NCBI GenBank assembly: GCA_026913215.1
Contig: JAPTYK010000002.1
Span: forward strand, 434,001 to 498,000
Length of the DNA: 64,000 bases
DNA from: Streptomyces diastatochromogenes
Lineage (GTDB): Bacteria; Actinomycetota; Actinomycetes; Streptomycetales; Streptomycetaceae
Direction of reading: 5' to 3'
Shown: piece after piece, positions 19,124-29,167 of the stretch
Layout of the letters: every line of letters begins with the position of its first letter
Numbering within the stretch: position 1 is the stretch's first letter
The notes under the pieces: model-generated
Told to the model about the DNA's origin: nothing
The model's input: only the letters and a program-made list of their open reading frames with translations
The model's database searches: none
Program-made: the position numbers and the translations under genes

Positions 19124-20062
19124 ATGACCATCCGCGAGGCCGAGCACGCCATCACCGTGCACGCCCCGGCCGCCGAGGTCTACCGGCTGCTGGCCGAGGT
19201 GGAGAACTGGCCGCGGCTGTTCCCGCCCAACGTGCACGTCGAGTACCTGGAGCGGGAGGGCGACCGCGAACGCATCCGCGTCTGGGCCACCGCCAACGGA
19301 GAGGCGAAGAACTGGACGTCGCGCCGCGAACTCGACCGGGAGGCGCTGCGCATCACGTTCCGCCAGGAGGTCTCGGCGCCGCCCGTGGCGGAGATGAGCG
19401 GCACCTGGATCGTGGAACCGCGCGGCGAGAACGAGACCCGGCTGCGCCTCCTGCACGCCTACCGGGCCGTCGACGACGACCCGGAGGGACTCGCCTGGAT
19501 CGACCGGGCCGTCGACCGCAACAGCCTCGAAGAACTCCCCGGCCTCAAAGCGGGCCTCGAACAGGCCGCGCAACAGCGGGAGTTGACTCTCTCCTTCGAG
19601 GACTCGATACGGGTCGAGGGGTCCGCGAAGGACCTGTACGACTTCGTCAACGAGGCCGACCGGTGGACGGAACGGCTCCCGCACGTGAGCGAGGTCCGGC
19701 TCACCGAGGACACCCCCGGCCTCCAGGTCCTGCGCATGGACACCAAGGCCGTGGACGGCTCCACCCACACCACCGAATCGGTACGGGTCTGCTTCCCCCA
19801 CCACAAGATCGCCTACAAGCAGACGACGCTGCCGGCGCTCATGAGCCTGCACACCGGCTACTGGGAGTTCCGCACGGACGCCGACGGCAGCGTCACCGCC
19901 ACCTCGCAGCACACCGTCGTGCTCAACCCCGAGAACATCACCACGGTGCTCGGCGCGGACGCGGGGATCCCCGAGGCACGGGCCTTCGTCCGCAAGGCCC
20001 TCGGCACCAACAGCCGGGCCACCCTCGCCCACGCCCGGCAGTACGCACAGGCGCGGCGCTGA
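19124..20062 (+). CDS. Didomain aromatase/cyclase (UrdL/ActVII type)
   Basis: 312 residues with two START/SRPBCC domains, about 1-150 (EAEHAITVHAPAAEVYRLL, NWPRLFPPNVHVEYLE) and 160-312 (DSIRVEGSAKDLYDFVNEADRWTERLPH). Didomain aromatase/cyclases act on C-9-reduced chains to form and aromatise the first ring. AAGGAG lies before ATG 19124, 21 bp after the ketoreductase, and the stop is 4 bp from the next start. Frame intact. Confidence 0.95.
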   Translation: MTIREAEHAITVHAPAAEVYRLLAEVENWPRLFPPNVHVEYLEREGDRERIRVWATANGEAKNWTSRRELDREALRITFRQEVSAPPVAEMSGTWIVEPRGENETRLRLLHAYRAVDDDPEGLAWIDRAVDRNSLEELPGLKAGLEQAAQQRELTLSFEDSIRVEGSAKDLYDFVNEADRWTERLPHVSEVRLTEDTPGLQVLRMDTKAVDGSTHTTESVRVCFPHHKIAYKQTTLPALMSLHTGYWEFRTDADGSVTATSQHTVVLNPENITTVLGADAGIPEARAFVRKALGTNSRATLAHARQYAQARR

Positions 20063-20065
20063 CCG

Positions 20066-22122
20066 ATGCCCGACACCACCGTCCTGATCGTCGGCGCCGG
20101 ACCGGTCGGACTGCTCCTCGCCGGGGACCTGCGCGCGCACGGCGTGCCGACGGTCGTGGTGGAGCGGCTCACCGCCCCGATGACCGAATCCCGGGCGTCC
20201 ACGCTGCACACCCGCACCATGGACCTGCTGGCACGCCGCGGACTGCTCGACGAGGAGCGGCTCGGCGCACTGCCGAACGGTGGCCCCGGCCACTTCGGCG
20301 GCCTGCCGCTCGACCTCTCGGCCGCCGACCCCGGACACCCGTACGCGGGCCAGTGGAAGTGCCCCCAGACCCGCCTGGAGGCCGTGCTCCAGGCACGCGC
20401 CGAGGAATCGGGCGCCGTCGTCCGCCGCGGCCGCCGCGTCGTGGCGGTACGCCCGTCCGGAACGCACGTGACCGTGGAGACCGTCGGCACCGACGGCGAC
20501 CGCGAACACCTGCGCGCCGCGTACGTCGTCGGGTGCGACGGCGCGGACAGCACGGTCCGCCGCCTCGCCGGCTTCGACCTCACCGGCCAGGACGCCCGGC
20601 GGGAGATGCTGCGGGCCGACGTCACCGGACTCGACATCCCCGACCGGCGCTTCGAGCGCCACCCCCGGGGCCTGGCCACCGCCCACCGCTGGCCGGACGG
20701 CAGTACGCGCGTCATGGTGCACGTCTTCGGCACGGCACCCGGCCGCGCGCCGGACCGCCCGAGTACGCCGAGGTCACCGCGGCCTGGGCCGAGGTGACCG
20801 GCGAGGACATCGGCCACGGACGGCCCGTCTGGCTCAACGCCTTCGACGACACGCGCCGCCAGGCGACCCGCTACCGCAAGGGACGGGTCCTGCTCGCGGG
20901 CGACGCCGCCCACGTGCAGATGCCCGTCGGCGGACAGGCCCTCAACCTCGGCCTGCAGGACGCCGCCGACCTCGGCGGACGCCTCGCCGCACACCTGACC
21001 GGCCGGCCCGACGGCGCCGGGCCGCTCGACGGCTACGACCGCGCCCGCCGCCCGGTCGGCACCCGCACCCTCACCGACATCCAGGCCCAGTCGTACCTGC
21101 TGCTGGGCGGCGCGGAGGTGGAGCCCCTGCGCGAACTCCTCGGCGACCTCCTGGAGTCGCAGTCCGTACGCCGCCACCTGGCCCGCTCCATCAGCGGCCT
21201 GCGCACCCCCGACACCGAGGCCACCGCCCCCGACACCGAGACCACCACCTCCGACACCGGGACCACCGCCCCCGACACCAGGACCACCACCCCCGACACC
21301 GAGCTCACCGAGACCACCTCGGCCACCGGGACGACGAGAGAGAGGACCCCCACGATGGGCAAGCTCACCGACAAGACCGCGCTGGTCACGGGATCGAGCC
21401 GGGGCATCGGCCGGGCCGTCGCCCAGCGGCTGGCCGAGGAAGGAGCCCTGGTCGCCGTCCACTACGCCTCCGGCGAGGACGCGGCCCGCAAGACCGTGGA
21501 GCTGATCGAACGCGACGGCGGCCGGGCCTTCGCCGTCCGCGCCGAACTCGGCGTCCCCGGCGACGTCCACGAACTCTTCCTCGGCGTCGAGCAGGGCCTG
21601 AAGGAACGCACCGGCGAGAGCGCCCTCGACATCGTGGTCAACAACGCGGGCATCACCACCCCGGCCGGACTCCCGCCCGAGGACGTCACACCCGACGAGT
21701 TCGACCGGCTCTTCGCGGTCAACGCCCGAGCCCCCTTCTTCATCGTGCAGCGCTCCCTGCCGCTGCTGCGCGAGGGCGGCCGGATCATCAACATCTCCTC
21801 GGGCCTCACCCGCTTCGCCAGCCCCGACCAGGTCGCGTACGCCATGACCAAGGCCGCCGTCGAACAGATCTCGCTGCACTTCGCCCGGCACCTGGCACCC
21901 CGAGGGATCACCGTCAACAGCGTCGCGCCCGGGATCACCGACAACGGCGGCCCGGTCTTCGACATACCCGAAGCCGTCGAGCAGATGGCCCAGCTCTCCG
22001 CCTTCAAGCGGGTCGGCCGGGCCGTCGACGTGGCCGACGTCGTGACCTTCCTGGCCTCCCCGGACGCGCGCTGGGTCACCGGAGCGTTCATCGACGCCAG
22101 CGGCGGGACCCTGCTGGGCTGA
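20066..22122 (+). CDS. Fused FAD oxygenase - SDR reductase (UrdM/PgaM type), frameshifted once
   Basis: Residues 1-380: FAD oxygenase with LIVGAGPVGLLLAGDL, GCDGADSTVRR and GDAAHVQMPVGGQALN, ending after RELLGDLLES without the thioredoxin-like domain. Then comes a linker of five 7-residue repeats (PDTEATA type). Last 255 residues: SDR with TGSSRGIGRAV, NNAGI, and the Tyr-Lys pair in YAMTKAA. One frame change lies near 20755. UrdM, PgaM and JadF homologues have the same architecture and act in C-12/C-12b oxygenation and C-6 reduction steps of angucyclines. An internal ATG at 21355 with AGAGAGGA upstream could yield the reductase alone, as reported for PgaM. Confidence 0.9.
21211..21315 (+). 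repeat. Five in-frame 21-bp repeats in the oxygenase-reductase linker
   Basis: GAC codons at 21211, 21232, 21253, 21274 and 21295 mark units of exactly 21 bp. They encode [PS]DT-x-x-T-x heptads, a Thr/Pro/Asp-rich flexible linker between the oxygenase and the reductase. The DNA core (CCCGACACCGAG) resembles the non-coding array at 29168. Confidence 0.9.
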
Positions 22123-22158
22123 CCGGCTCCGCCGACACCGAGAGGAGCGTGACCGCCG

Positions 22159-22326
22159 ATGCTCACCGACCACGACCTGTGGTCGCCGCGCCCGCGCGAC
22201 GCCGCCACTGGACCCGCCGACGACCCGGACGAACCCGGGGACCTGCGCGCCCTCGTGACCCGGGTGTTCGCCACCGTGCCCCGCCACCGGACGCCGAAGG
22301 ACCGAGACCTGAGGACGGAGACCTGA
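22159..22326 (+). CDS. Small hypothetical protein, 55 aa
   Basis: ATG 22159 to TGA 22324-22326 encodes 55 residues (MLTDHDLWSPRPRDAA...RALVTRVFATVPRHR). GAGAGGAG lies about 11 nt upstream. The codons have normal GC-rich third positions, and the next gene begins 2 bp later. No family is recognised. It could be a true small protein of the cluster or a decayed remnant. Confidence 0.4.
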   Translation: MLTDHDLWSPRPRDAATGPADDPDEPGDLRALVTRVFATVPRHRTPKDRDLRTET

Positions 22327-22328
22327 GG

Positions 22329-23341
22329 ATGGACGTCGGACTTCTCTTCGACCTGCGCAACCCCGCCGCCTGGCGGCGCCCCTGGGCCGACCACTACGCC
22401 CGCTCCCTGGAGTACTGCGAGGAGGCCGACCGGCGCGGCGCCGGCGGCCTCTGGTTCACCGAACACCACCTCTTTGAGGACGGCTACCTCCGCAGCCGCT
22501 GACCTTCGCCGCCGCGGCCGCCGCCCGCACCCGGCGCGCCCGCATCGGCACCTCGGTGCTGCTGCCCAACCTGCACCACCCCGCCCGGATCGCCGAGGAC
22601 GCCGCCCTCGTCGACCTCATCAGCGGCGGCCGCCTCGAACTCGGCTTCGGCGCGGGCTACCGCCTGCCCGAGTACGAACTGTTCGGCGCCGACTTCACCC
22701 GCCGCTTCGCCCGCGTCGGCCACCACATCCGCGAGGTGCGCCGCCTCTGGGACGAGGGCGGGATCACACCCGGCCCCCTCCAGTCGCCCGTCCCCGTGTG
22801 GGGAGGCTTCTACGGGCCGCGCGGCGCCCGCCTCGCGGGACGGCTCGGGACCGGACTGCTGCACATCAACCACGAGATGTACGGCCACTACCGCGAAGGC
22901 CTCGCCGAAGGCGGCCACGACCCCGCCTCGGCCCGCGTCTCCGACCTGCTGCCCGTCATCCTGGCCGACGACCCCGAGGCCGCCTGGCCGCGCGTCGCCC
23001 CCCACCTCGCGCACCAGATGAACACCTACCGGCAGGGCTCCGTCGAAGGCACCGACCGGCCCCGCCCGCCCCTGCTCCACGCCGAGGACTTCCCCCAGAA
23101 GCCGGCGGCGGACGGCTCCTGGTCGCTCCTGGAGATCCTCACCCCCGAGGACGCCGCCGCCCGGATCGCCGAACGGACCAAGGGACTCCCCGTACGGCAC
23201 CTGATCTTCTGGGCGAGCATCGCCGGCATGCCGGACGACCTCGTCGTACGCAACATCGAACTGGTCAGCGAGCGCCTGCCCGCCCTGCTCGCCGAGCACC
23301 TCGCGGGCACACCGACGGCCGAGGTGCCGACCGGTGGCTGA
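22329..23341 (+). CDS. LLM-class flavin-dependent oxidoreductase 1, frameshifted
   Basis: About 337 residues of luciferase-like TIM-barrel: MDVGLLFDLRN at the start, GGLWFTEHHLFEDGY (flavin-site His pair), IGTSVLLPNLHHP, and ISGGRLELGFGAGYR. A base is missing near 22497 (CGCCAG reads CGCAG). Such enzymes use FMNH2 or F420H2 for monooxygenation or reduction. It lies between the fused oxygenase-reductase and an exporter gene whose start overlaps its stop, so it belongs to the tailoring set. Baeyer-Villiger-type cleavage or hydroxylation of the polyketide is possible (inference). Confidence 0.85.
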
Positions 23342-24559
23342 GACCCTTCCGGCCCCGGCACCCGACACGCGGACCGAGGAGGGCGCGTGGCGGCTGCTGT
23401 TCGTGCTGTCGGGAAACATGGTCCTCGACGCGATCGAGGTGTCCGTGGTCCTCGTGGCCCTGCCCACGATCGCCGCCGACCTGCACCTCTCGATCCCCTC
23501 GGTGCAGTGGCTGATGACCGGCTTCGCCCTCGGCTTCGCCGCGCTGCTGCTCCTCGGCCCCCGGCTCACGGCCCGCTGGGGCTTGCGCCGCTGCTACCTC
23601 GCCGCCCTCCTCGTCTTCGCGGCGGCGTCCGTCGTCGGCGGGCTCGCCGACGCGCCCTGGCTGCTGGTCGCGGCACGCGTCGTCAAGGGCGGCTGCGCCG
23701 CCCTGACCGCCCCGGCCGGCCTCACCCTGATCGCCGCCACCTTCCCCGAAGGCCCCCGCCTGCGCCGCGCGGTCTCCGTGTACGCCCTCTTCGGCGCCTT
23801 CGGCTTCACCCTCGGACTACTGCTGTCCGGGGCGCTCACCGGGGCGAGCTGGCGCTGGACCCTGCTGTTCCCCGCGCCCGTCGCGCTGATCCTGCTCGTC
23901 TGGGGCCTGCGCGTGATCCCGCACACCGGACGGCGCCCCGCACCCCGCCTCGGCCTGGCACTCCTGCGCCGCGGCCCCTGCTCCGCGCCACCCTCGTCGC
24001 GGCCTGCCTCAACGGCGGCTACGCCTCCCTGCTGCTGCTCGTCACCTTCCGGGCGACCGACCGCTTCGGCTGGGCCCCTGGCAGTCGGCACTCGCCCTGC
24101 TGCCCGCCTGCGCGCCCCTCGCGCTGTCCGCCGCCTTCGCGGGGCGGCTCACCGGGCGTTTCGGCACCCGGGGCCGATCGTCGCGGGAGCGGCCGCCGCC
24201 CTCGCCGGACAGGCTCTGTTCCTCCTCCACCCGCACCCTCGGTCCTACGCCACCGATCTGCTGCCGACCCTGCTGCTGGTCGGCACCGCCTTCGTACTCG
24301 CCTTCGCGGCGCTCAACCTGCAGGCCACCGGGGGACTCCCGCCACGGGAACGCGGCTCGGCGGTCCCCTGTACCAGACCGGCGTCCAGCTCGGCGGCGTC
24401 CTGATGCTGCCCCTGGTCGCCACCCTGTCGGCCCACGACGGCGGCCGGGGCGCACCGCTCGCGATCGCCCTGTCCGGAGCGGCGGCCCTCGCCGTCGCCC
24501 TCACCGGCCTGCGCGGCCGTGCCCACGACCGCTCCACCCCAGGGAGTCCACCGTCATGA
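23334..24559 (+). CDS. MFS exporter of the polyketide cluster, frameshifted
   Basis: It starts at GTG 23334, overlapping the preceding gene. NMVLDAIEVSVVLVALPTIAADL and VQWLMTGFALGFAALLL are the first transmembrane segments of drug:proton antiporters of the DHA2/EmrB-like type. GPRLTARWGLRR matches the loop 2-3 motif. Frame changes are seen near 23975, 24080, 24170 and 24360; the first three are each explained by one missing base in a C run. Restored length is about 408 residues. Its position points to self-resistance or product export. Confidence 0.85.
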
Positions 24560-25247
24560 CCGAGCAGCACACGACCGAGCGGCACACGACCGAAGAACAT
24601 CCGGCTGGAGAGCCGACGGCCGGGCAGCACACGATCGGAGAACGCAGGACCGCGACAGCGCCGGCCGGACCGCTGACCGTCGCCCTGATCATCGGAAGCA
24701 TCCGGCCCGGCCGCTTCGGCCCCACCCTCGCCCGCTGGTTCGCCCACCAGGCGGCCCTCCGCGAGGACATCCGCATCGACCTGATCGACCTGGTCGACTT
24801 CCCGCTGCCGCTGGAGGGGCCACGCCCGGCGACCCGCCGGATCCGGAGACCCGCCGGATCCGCGACGAGCTCGCCGAACGGCTCGGCGCGGCCGACGCGT
24901 TCGTCGTGGTCACCCCGGAGTACAACAACACGATCCCGGCGGCCCTGAAGAACACCATCGACTGGTTCTTCGACGAGTGGGCGGCCAAACCCGTCGCCTT
25001 CGTCTCGTACGGCGGGATGAGCGGCGGTCTGTGGGCGGTGTCGCACCTGCGCCACGTGTTCACGGAACTCCACGCGGTGCCCGTGCGCGAGTCGCTCCTC
25101 TTCCACCAGGTCTGGCGCAAGTTCGACGGCGACCGGCCGAGGAACGGGGAGGAGACCGAGGTCGCCGCCAAGAACCTGCTCGACCGACTCGTCTGGTGGG
25201 CCGACGCGCTGCGCACCGCCCGCGCGGCACGCCCCTACCAGCGCTGA
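24556..25247 (+). CDS. NAD(P)H-dependent FMN reductase, frameshifted
   Basis: After a low-complexity N-terminus of about 40 residues (EQHTTERHTTEEH...), the flavodoxin-like FMN reductase fold begins: VALIIGSIRPGRFGPTLARW (phosphate loop) and VVVTPEYNNTIPAALKNTIDW (flavin-binding YN..IP motif). One base is missing near 24835 (CCCGGG reads CCCGG). It could supply reduced FMN to the group D monooxygenase (12303) and the LLM proteins. Start ATG 24556 overlaps the exporter's stop. Confidence 0.88.
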
Positions 25248-25275
25248 TCCCGAAGCCCCGACGGAAGGTTTCCCC

Positions 25276-26156
25276 GTGACCAGCCCGCACCACCGCCCCC
25301 TGCGCTTCGGCGTCTGCCTGTTCACCCCCGCCACCCGGAGCGAGTGGGTGGCCAGGACCCGCCAGGCGGAGAGCCTCGGCTACCACGTCGTGTCCGTCTC
25401 CGACCACCTCGGCATGCCGGCCCCGATGGCGACCCTCGCCCTGATCGCCGAGGCCACCGAGCGGATCAGGATCGGCACGCTCGTGCTCAACACGCAGTTC
25501 TACAATCCGACGGTCCTGGCCCGGGACATCGCGACGGTCGACCAGTACGCGGGCGGCCGGGTGGAGATCGGACTCGGCGCGGGCTACGACAAGGCGCAGT
25601 TCGAGACGGCGGGACTGCCCTGGTCGGGCCCGCGCGAACGCGTCGACCACCTGGAGCGCACCGTGAAGGAGCTGCGCCGCGTCCTCGGCGCGCCGGAGAC
25701 GCGGCCGCGCCCGGCCCAGCCGCAGGGGCCGCCCCTGCTGATCGCCGGACGCGGCCGCCGCGTCCTCTCCTGGCCGCCGAGCACGCCGACATCGTCGGCT
25801 TCACCGGGACGGCTCCCGTGTCCGACGGCGACGGGCTCCGCCTCGGCGGCCTGGACGAGATCGCCCGCCGCGTCGACGAGGTCCGCGGCCTGCTCGGCGC
25901 CCGTGTGCACGACGTCGAGCTCAACCTGCCGATCCACCGCGTCCTGCCGTCACCTCCCCCGGGCGACGTCACCGACGTCTGGGGCAACCGCCTGGACGCC
26001 GGACAGCTGACCGACCACCCGTCGGTCCTCGTCGGCTCGCCGCGCGAGTGCGCCGAGCAGCTGCGCGAGCACGCCCGACGGCTCGGACTGACGTACTTCA
26101 GCGTGCTCGAGCCGGAGATGGAGGCCTTCGCCAAGGTCATCGAGGAGCTGCGATGA
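25276..26156 (+). CDS. LLM-class (F420-type) oxidoreductase 2, frameshifted
   Basis: About 293 residues with RFGVCLFTPATRSEWVARTRQAE, GYHVVSVSDHLG, IRIGTLVLNTQFYNP and GGRVEIGLGAGYDKAQFE. This matches short LLM-class proteins often annotated as F420-dependent. A frame change lies near 25765 (CTCCCTGG reads CTCCTGG). GTG 25276 follows GGAAGG. The stop overlaps the ferredoxin start (ATGA). It probably performs a reduction or oxygenation on the polyketide skeleton; the cofactor cannot be decided from sequence. Confidence 0.85.
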
Positions 26157-26383
26157 GCACAACGCGAGAGGACGCGACGCCGCACATCACCGTCGAGGAC
26201 GACCGTTGCGTGGCCGCGGGTCACTGCGTCGTGGCCGCCCCCGAGGTCTTCGACCAACGGGAGGAGGACGGGGTCGTCGTCCTCCTCGACGCCCGCCCCC
26301 CGGCCTCCGCACGAGCCGCCGTCCACGAGGCCGTGCTGCTGTGCCCCGCCGCCGCGATCCGCTGGGGAGACGGCCCGTCGTGA
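26153..26383 (+). CDS. Ferredoxin, 3Fe-4S type
   Basis: 76 residues. The cysteine pattern is DRCVAAGHCVVAAP with a late LLCPAA, three ligands only, as in the small [3Fe-4S] ferredoxins that serve streptomycete P450s. The DG and EVFDQ elements are usual. It overlaps the preceding LLM gene and the following reductase (GTGA), forming with the reductase and the P450 at 27921 a complete electron chain. Confidence 0.92.
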   Translation: MSTTREDATPHITVEDDRCVAAGHCVVAAPEVFDQREEDGVVVLLDARPPASARAAVHEAVLLCPAAAIRWGDGPS

Positions 26384-27852
26384 GGACCGATGTGACGGCT
26401 GACGTGACGCCTGACGTGACGACCGTCGCGACGCCTGAGGCGGCGGCCGCCGTGAGGACTGAGGTGGCGCCTGAGGTGACGAGCGTCGTGAGGACCGACG
26501 TGGCGCCTGACGTGACGCGCGACGTGACGCCTGACGTGACGAGCATCGTGAGGACTGACGCGATCACCGCCGTGACGCGCGACGTGACGCGCGACGTGGC
26601 GCGCGACGCGACGACCGACGTGGCGACCGACGTGGCGACCGACGTGGCGACCGACGTGGCGACCGACGTGGCGACCGACGTGGCGACCGACGTGGCGATC
26701 GTCGGGGCCTCCGTCGGCGGCCTGACCGTGGCCCAGGCACTGCGCCGACGCGGCTTCGCCGGATCCCTGACCCTGATCGGCGCGGAGACCGAACTCCCCT
26801 ACGACCGGCCCCCGTTGTCCAAGCAGGTACTCGCCGGCACCTGGCCGGCCGCCCGGACCCGGCTGCGCGACCGGGCCGAACTCGACGCCCTGGACATGGA
26901 GCTGCGGCTCGGCCGGCGGGCCGTCGCCCTCGACCAGGCGCGGCGCCGGATCACCCTGGACGACGGGCACACGCTGCGCTACGGAACCCTCGTCGTCGCC
27001 ACCGGGGCGCACGCCCGTGACCTGCCCGGCCGGTCCGGACTGGCGGGGGTGCACACGCTCAGGACCCTCCGCGACAGCGAACGCCTCCGCGAGGACCTGC
27101 GTACGGCCCGCCGGGTGGTGGTCGTCGGCGCCGGAGTGCTGGGGTGCGAGATCGCGGCGACGGCCCGAGGCCTCGGACTGCCCGTGACGCTCGTCGAACC
27201 CGCCGCCCACCCCATGGAACGGCTGCTCGGCACCGACATCGGCGCCGCCCTCGCCCGGCTGCACACCGAGCACGGGGTCCGGCTGCTGCTCTCCACCCCG
27301 GTGGCGGGGGTCGAAGGCGAGGACGGCCGGGTCACCGGAGTCCGTACGGCCTCCGGCACGCTCGTCCCCGGCGACGTGGTCGTCGTCGCGGTGGGCGCCC
27401 GCCCCGCCACGCGGTGGCTGACCGGCAGCGGTCTCACCCTCGCCGACGGCGTGGTCTGCGACGACCGGTGCCGCGCCGCGGACAGGGTGTACGCCGTCGG
27501 CGACGTCGCCCGGTTCGGCGTCACCGGCCCGGACGACCGCGGCGTACGCCTGGAGAACCGCACCAACGCCACCGAACAGGCCGTGTTCGTCGCGGCGGAC
27601 ATCCTGGGCGCCGAGGCCCGCTACCGGCCCGTGCCCTACTTCTGGTCCGACCAGTTCCAGGTGCGCATCCAGGTGTACGGCTCCGTCCCCGCCGGGGCCA
27701 CGGTCCGCGTCGTCGAGGGCAGCGTCGCCGACCGCCGCTTCGTCGCCCACGCCGAGGCCGACGGCCGGCTCGTCGGCATCGTCGGCTGGAACGCGGCGGC
27801 CCGCATGCGCACGGCCCGCACCCTGCTCGACCTCGCCGCGCCCACGGCCTGA
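26380..27852 (+). CDS. FAD-dependent ferredoxin reductase with repeat-encoded N-terminal extension
   Basis: From residue 105 on this is a normal pyridine-nucleotide ferredoxin reductase: VAIVGASVGGLTVAQALRR (FAD), LPYDRPPLSKQVL, VVVVGAGVLGCEIAA (NAD(P)H) and VYAVGDVARF. GTG 26380 overlaps the ferredoxin stop, giving 104 extra residues made of DVT/DVAT-type repeats encoded by 12-bp units. An alternative start, GTG 26692, would remove the extension, but no RBS is seen before it. It passes electrons to the ferredoxin for the P450. The extension is unlike other family members. Confidence 0.88.
   Translation: MRTDVTADVTPDVTTVATPEAAAAVRTEVAPEVTSVVRTDVAPDVTRDVTPDVTSIVRTDAITAVTRDVTRDVARDATTDVATDVATDVATDVATDVATDVATDVAIVGASVGGLTVAQALRRRGFAGSLTLIGAETELPYDRPPLSKQVLAGTWPAARTRLRDRAELDALDMELRLGRRAVALDQARRRITLDDGHTLRYGTLVVATGAHARDLPGRSGLAGVHTLRTLRDSERLREDLRTARRVVVVGAGVLGCEIAATARGLGLPVTLVEPAAHPMERLLGTDIGAALARLHTEHGVRLLLSTPVAGVEGEDGRVTGVRTASGTLVPGDVVVVAVGARPATRWLTGSGLTLADGVVCDDRCRAADRVYAVGDVARFGVTGPDDRGVRLENRTNATEQAVFVAADILGAEARYRPVPYFWSDQFQVRIQVYGSVPAGATVRVVEGSVADRRFVAHAEADGRLVGIVGWNAAARMRTARTLLDLAAPTA
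26386..26700 (+). repeat. 12-bp repeat expansion at the 5' end of the ferredoxin reductase gene
   Basis: Imperfect units of the GACGTGACGCCT kind run from about 26389. They end in seven consecutive 12-bp units (GACGTGGCGACC) starting at 26617, 26629, 26641, 26653, 26665, 26677 and 26689, the last one variant. The frame stays open throughout. Confidence 0.95.
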
Positions 27853-27920
27853 ACTCTGCTCGACGGCGCCGCGCTCCGACCTGAGCTTTGTTCCCGCAAC
27901 GCAACCAGAGGAGGCCCGCC

Positions 27921-29114
27921 ATGACGGGTTCCGTACCCCTCCCCAACAACCGGCGCCCCGCCGGCTGCCCGTTCCGCCCCGACGCCGCCCTGGAGCGGCT
28001 GCGCGACGACCCGGAACTGCCCCGGGTCCCGATGAGCAACCCCCAGCTCGGCTCCTTCGACGCCGTGCTGGTGACGCGCGCCGACGACGCCCGGCAGGTC
28101 CTCGCGGACAGCCGGTACGAGGCCGGCTTCGCCTTCGACCGCACCGGCCCGCGCACCGTGATGAACCAGCCGGGAATCCTGCTCAACTACGACGGCGAGG
28201 AACACGCCCGCTACCGGCGGATGCTCACCGGCGCGTTCACCGTGAAGCGGGTCAGGGCGCTGACCCCCGCCATCACCCGGATCGTCAACGCCCAGCTTGA
28301 CGTCCTCGAACAGGCGGGCCCCGGCGCCGACCTGATCGAGACGTTCGCCGGACCGGTGCCGCTGCTCGTCATCTGCGAACTGCTCGGCGTCCCCCTGGAG
28401 GACCGCGACGACATCCAGCGGCGCAGCGCCACCGGCACCGATGTCGCCAACACCCTCGACGACCAGCTGGAGAACTTCGCGGCGATGGCCGCGTACATGG
28501 GGGACCTGGTCCGCCGCGCCCGGCGCGCCCCCGGCGACGACATCCTCGGCGACCTGATCCGCAGGCACGGGGACGTACTCGACGACGACGAGCTGATCGG
28601 CATGGGCAACAGCATCCTCGTCGCCGGACACGAGACCGTCTCCAGCATGATCGGACTGAGCACCCTCGCACTGCTGCGCGACGCGGAGCAGCTGGCGATC
28701 CTGCGCGACGACGAGACGGCGGCGCCCGACGCGGTGGAGGAACTGCTGCGCCTGCTGTCCGTGGCGCCGCCCCTGATACGCCAGGCCGCCACCGATCTGG
28801 AGCTGGGCGGCCAGACCGTGAAGGCGGGGGAGCGGGTCGCCCTGTCCACACTCGCCGCCAACCACGGAACCGATCTGGTGCCGGATGCACCCGACCGACT
28901 GGACGTACGGCGCAAGCCGGTGCCCCATCTGGCCTTCGGCTACGGACCACACCAGTGCATCGGCCAGCAACTGGCCCGCCTGGAACTGCAGATCGCACTG
29001 CCGGCCCTGCTCAGGCGCCTGCCGGGCCTGCGGCTCGCCGCCGACTTCGCGTCGATCGCCTACCGCGAGGACGCCCTGGTCTTCGGCGTGACCGGACTGC
29101 CGGTCGCCTGGTAG
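27921..29114 (+). CDS. Cytochrome P450
   Basis: 397 residues, intact. I-helix AGHET (235-239), ExxR motif E274-R277 (ELLR) and heme loop FGYGPHQCIG with Cys346 as thiolate ligand. The general pattern is that of bacterial class I P450s, such as the streptomycete CYP105/107 groups; I cannot fix the subfamily. RBS AGAGGAGG precedes ATG 27921. Redox partners are encoded directly upstream. Probable role: oxidation or coupling of the aromatic polyketide. Confidence 0.93.
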   Translation: MTGSVPLPNNRRPAGCPFRPDAALERLRDDPELPRVPMSNPQLGSFDAVLVTRADDARQVLADSRYEAGFAFDRTGPRTVMNQPGILLNYDGEEHARYRRMLTGAFTVKRVRALTPAITRIVNAQLDVLEQAGPGADLIETFAGPVPLLVICELLGVPLEDRDDIQRRSATGTDVANTLDDQLENFAAMAAYMGDLVRRARRAPGDDILGDLIRRHGDVLDDDELIGMGNSILVAGHETVSSMIGLSTLALLRDAEQLAILRDDETAAPDAVEELLRLLSVAPPLIRQAATDLELGGQTVKAGERVALSTLAANHGTDLVPDAPDRLDVRRKPVPHLAFGYGPHQCIGQQLARLELQIALPALLRRLPGLRLAADFASIAYREDALVFGVTGLPVAW

Positions 29115-29131
29115 CACCCGACGCACGCCCG

Positions 29132-29166
29132 AGGGGCCCACCGGCACCGGCCGGTGGGCCCCTTTA
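29132..29166 (+). terminator. Strong terminator at the end of the polyketide cluster
   Basis: AGGGGCCCACCGG (29132-29144) pairs with CCGGTGGGCCCCTTT (29151-29165) around a short loop, followed by TTTACT. It begins 18 bp after the P450 stop codon. Confidence 0.88.
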
Positions 29167-29167
29167 C

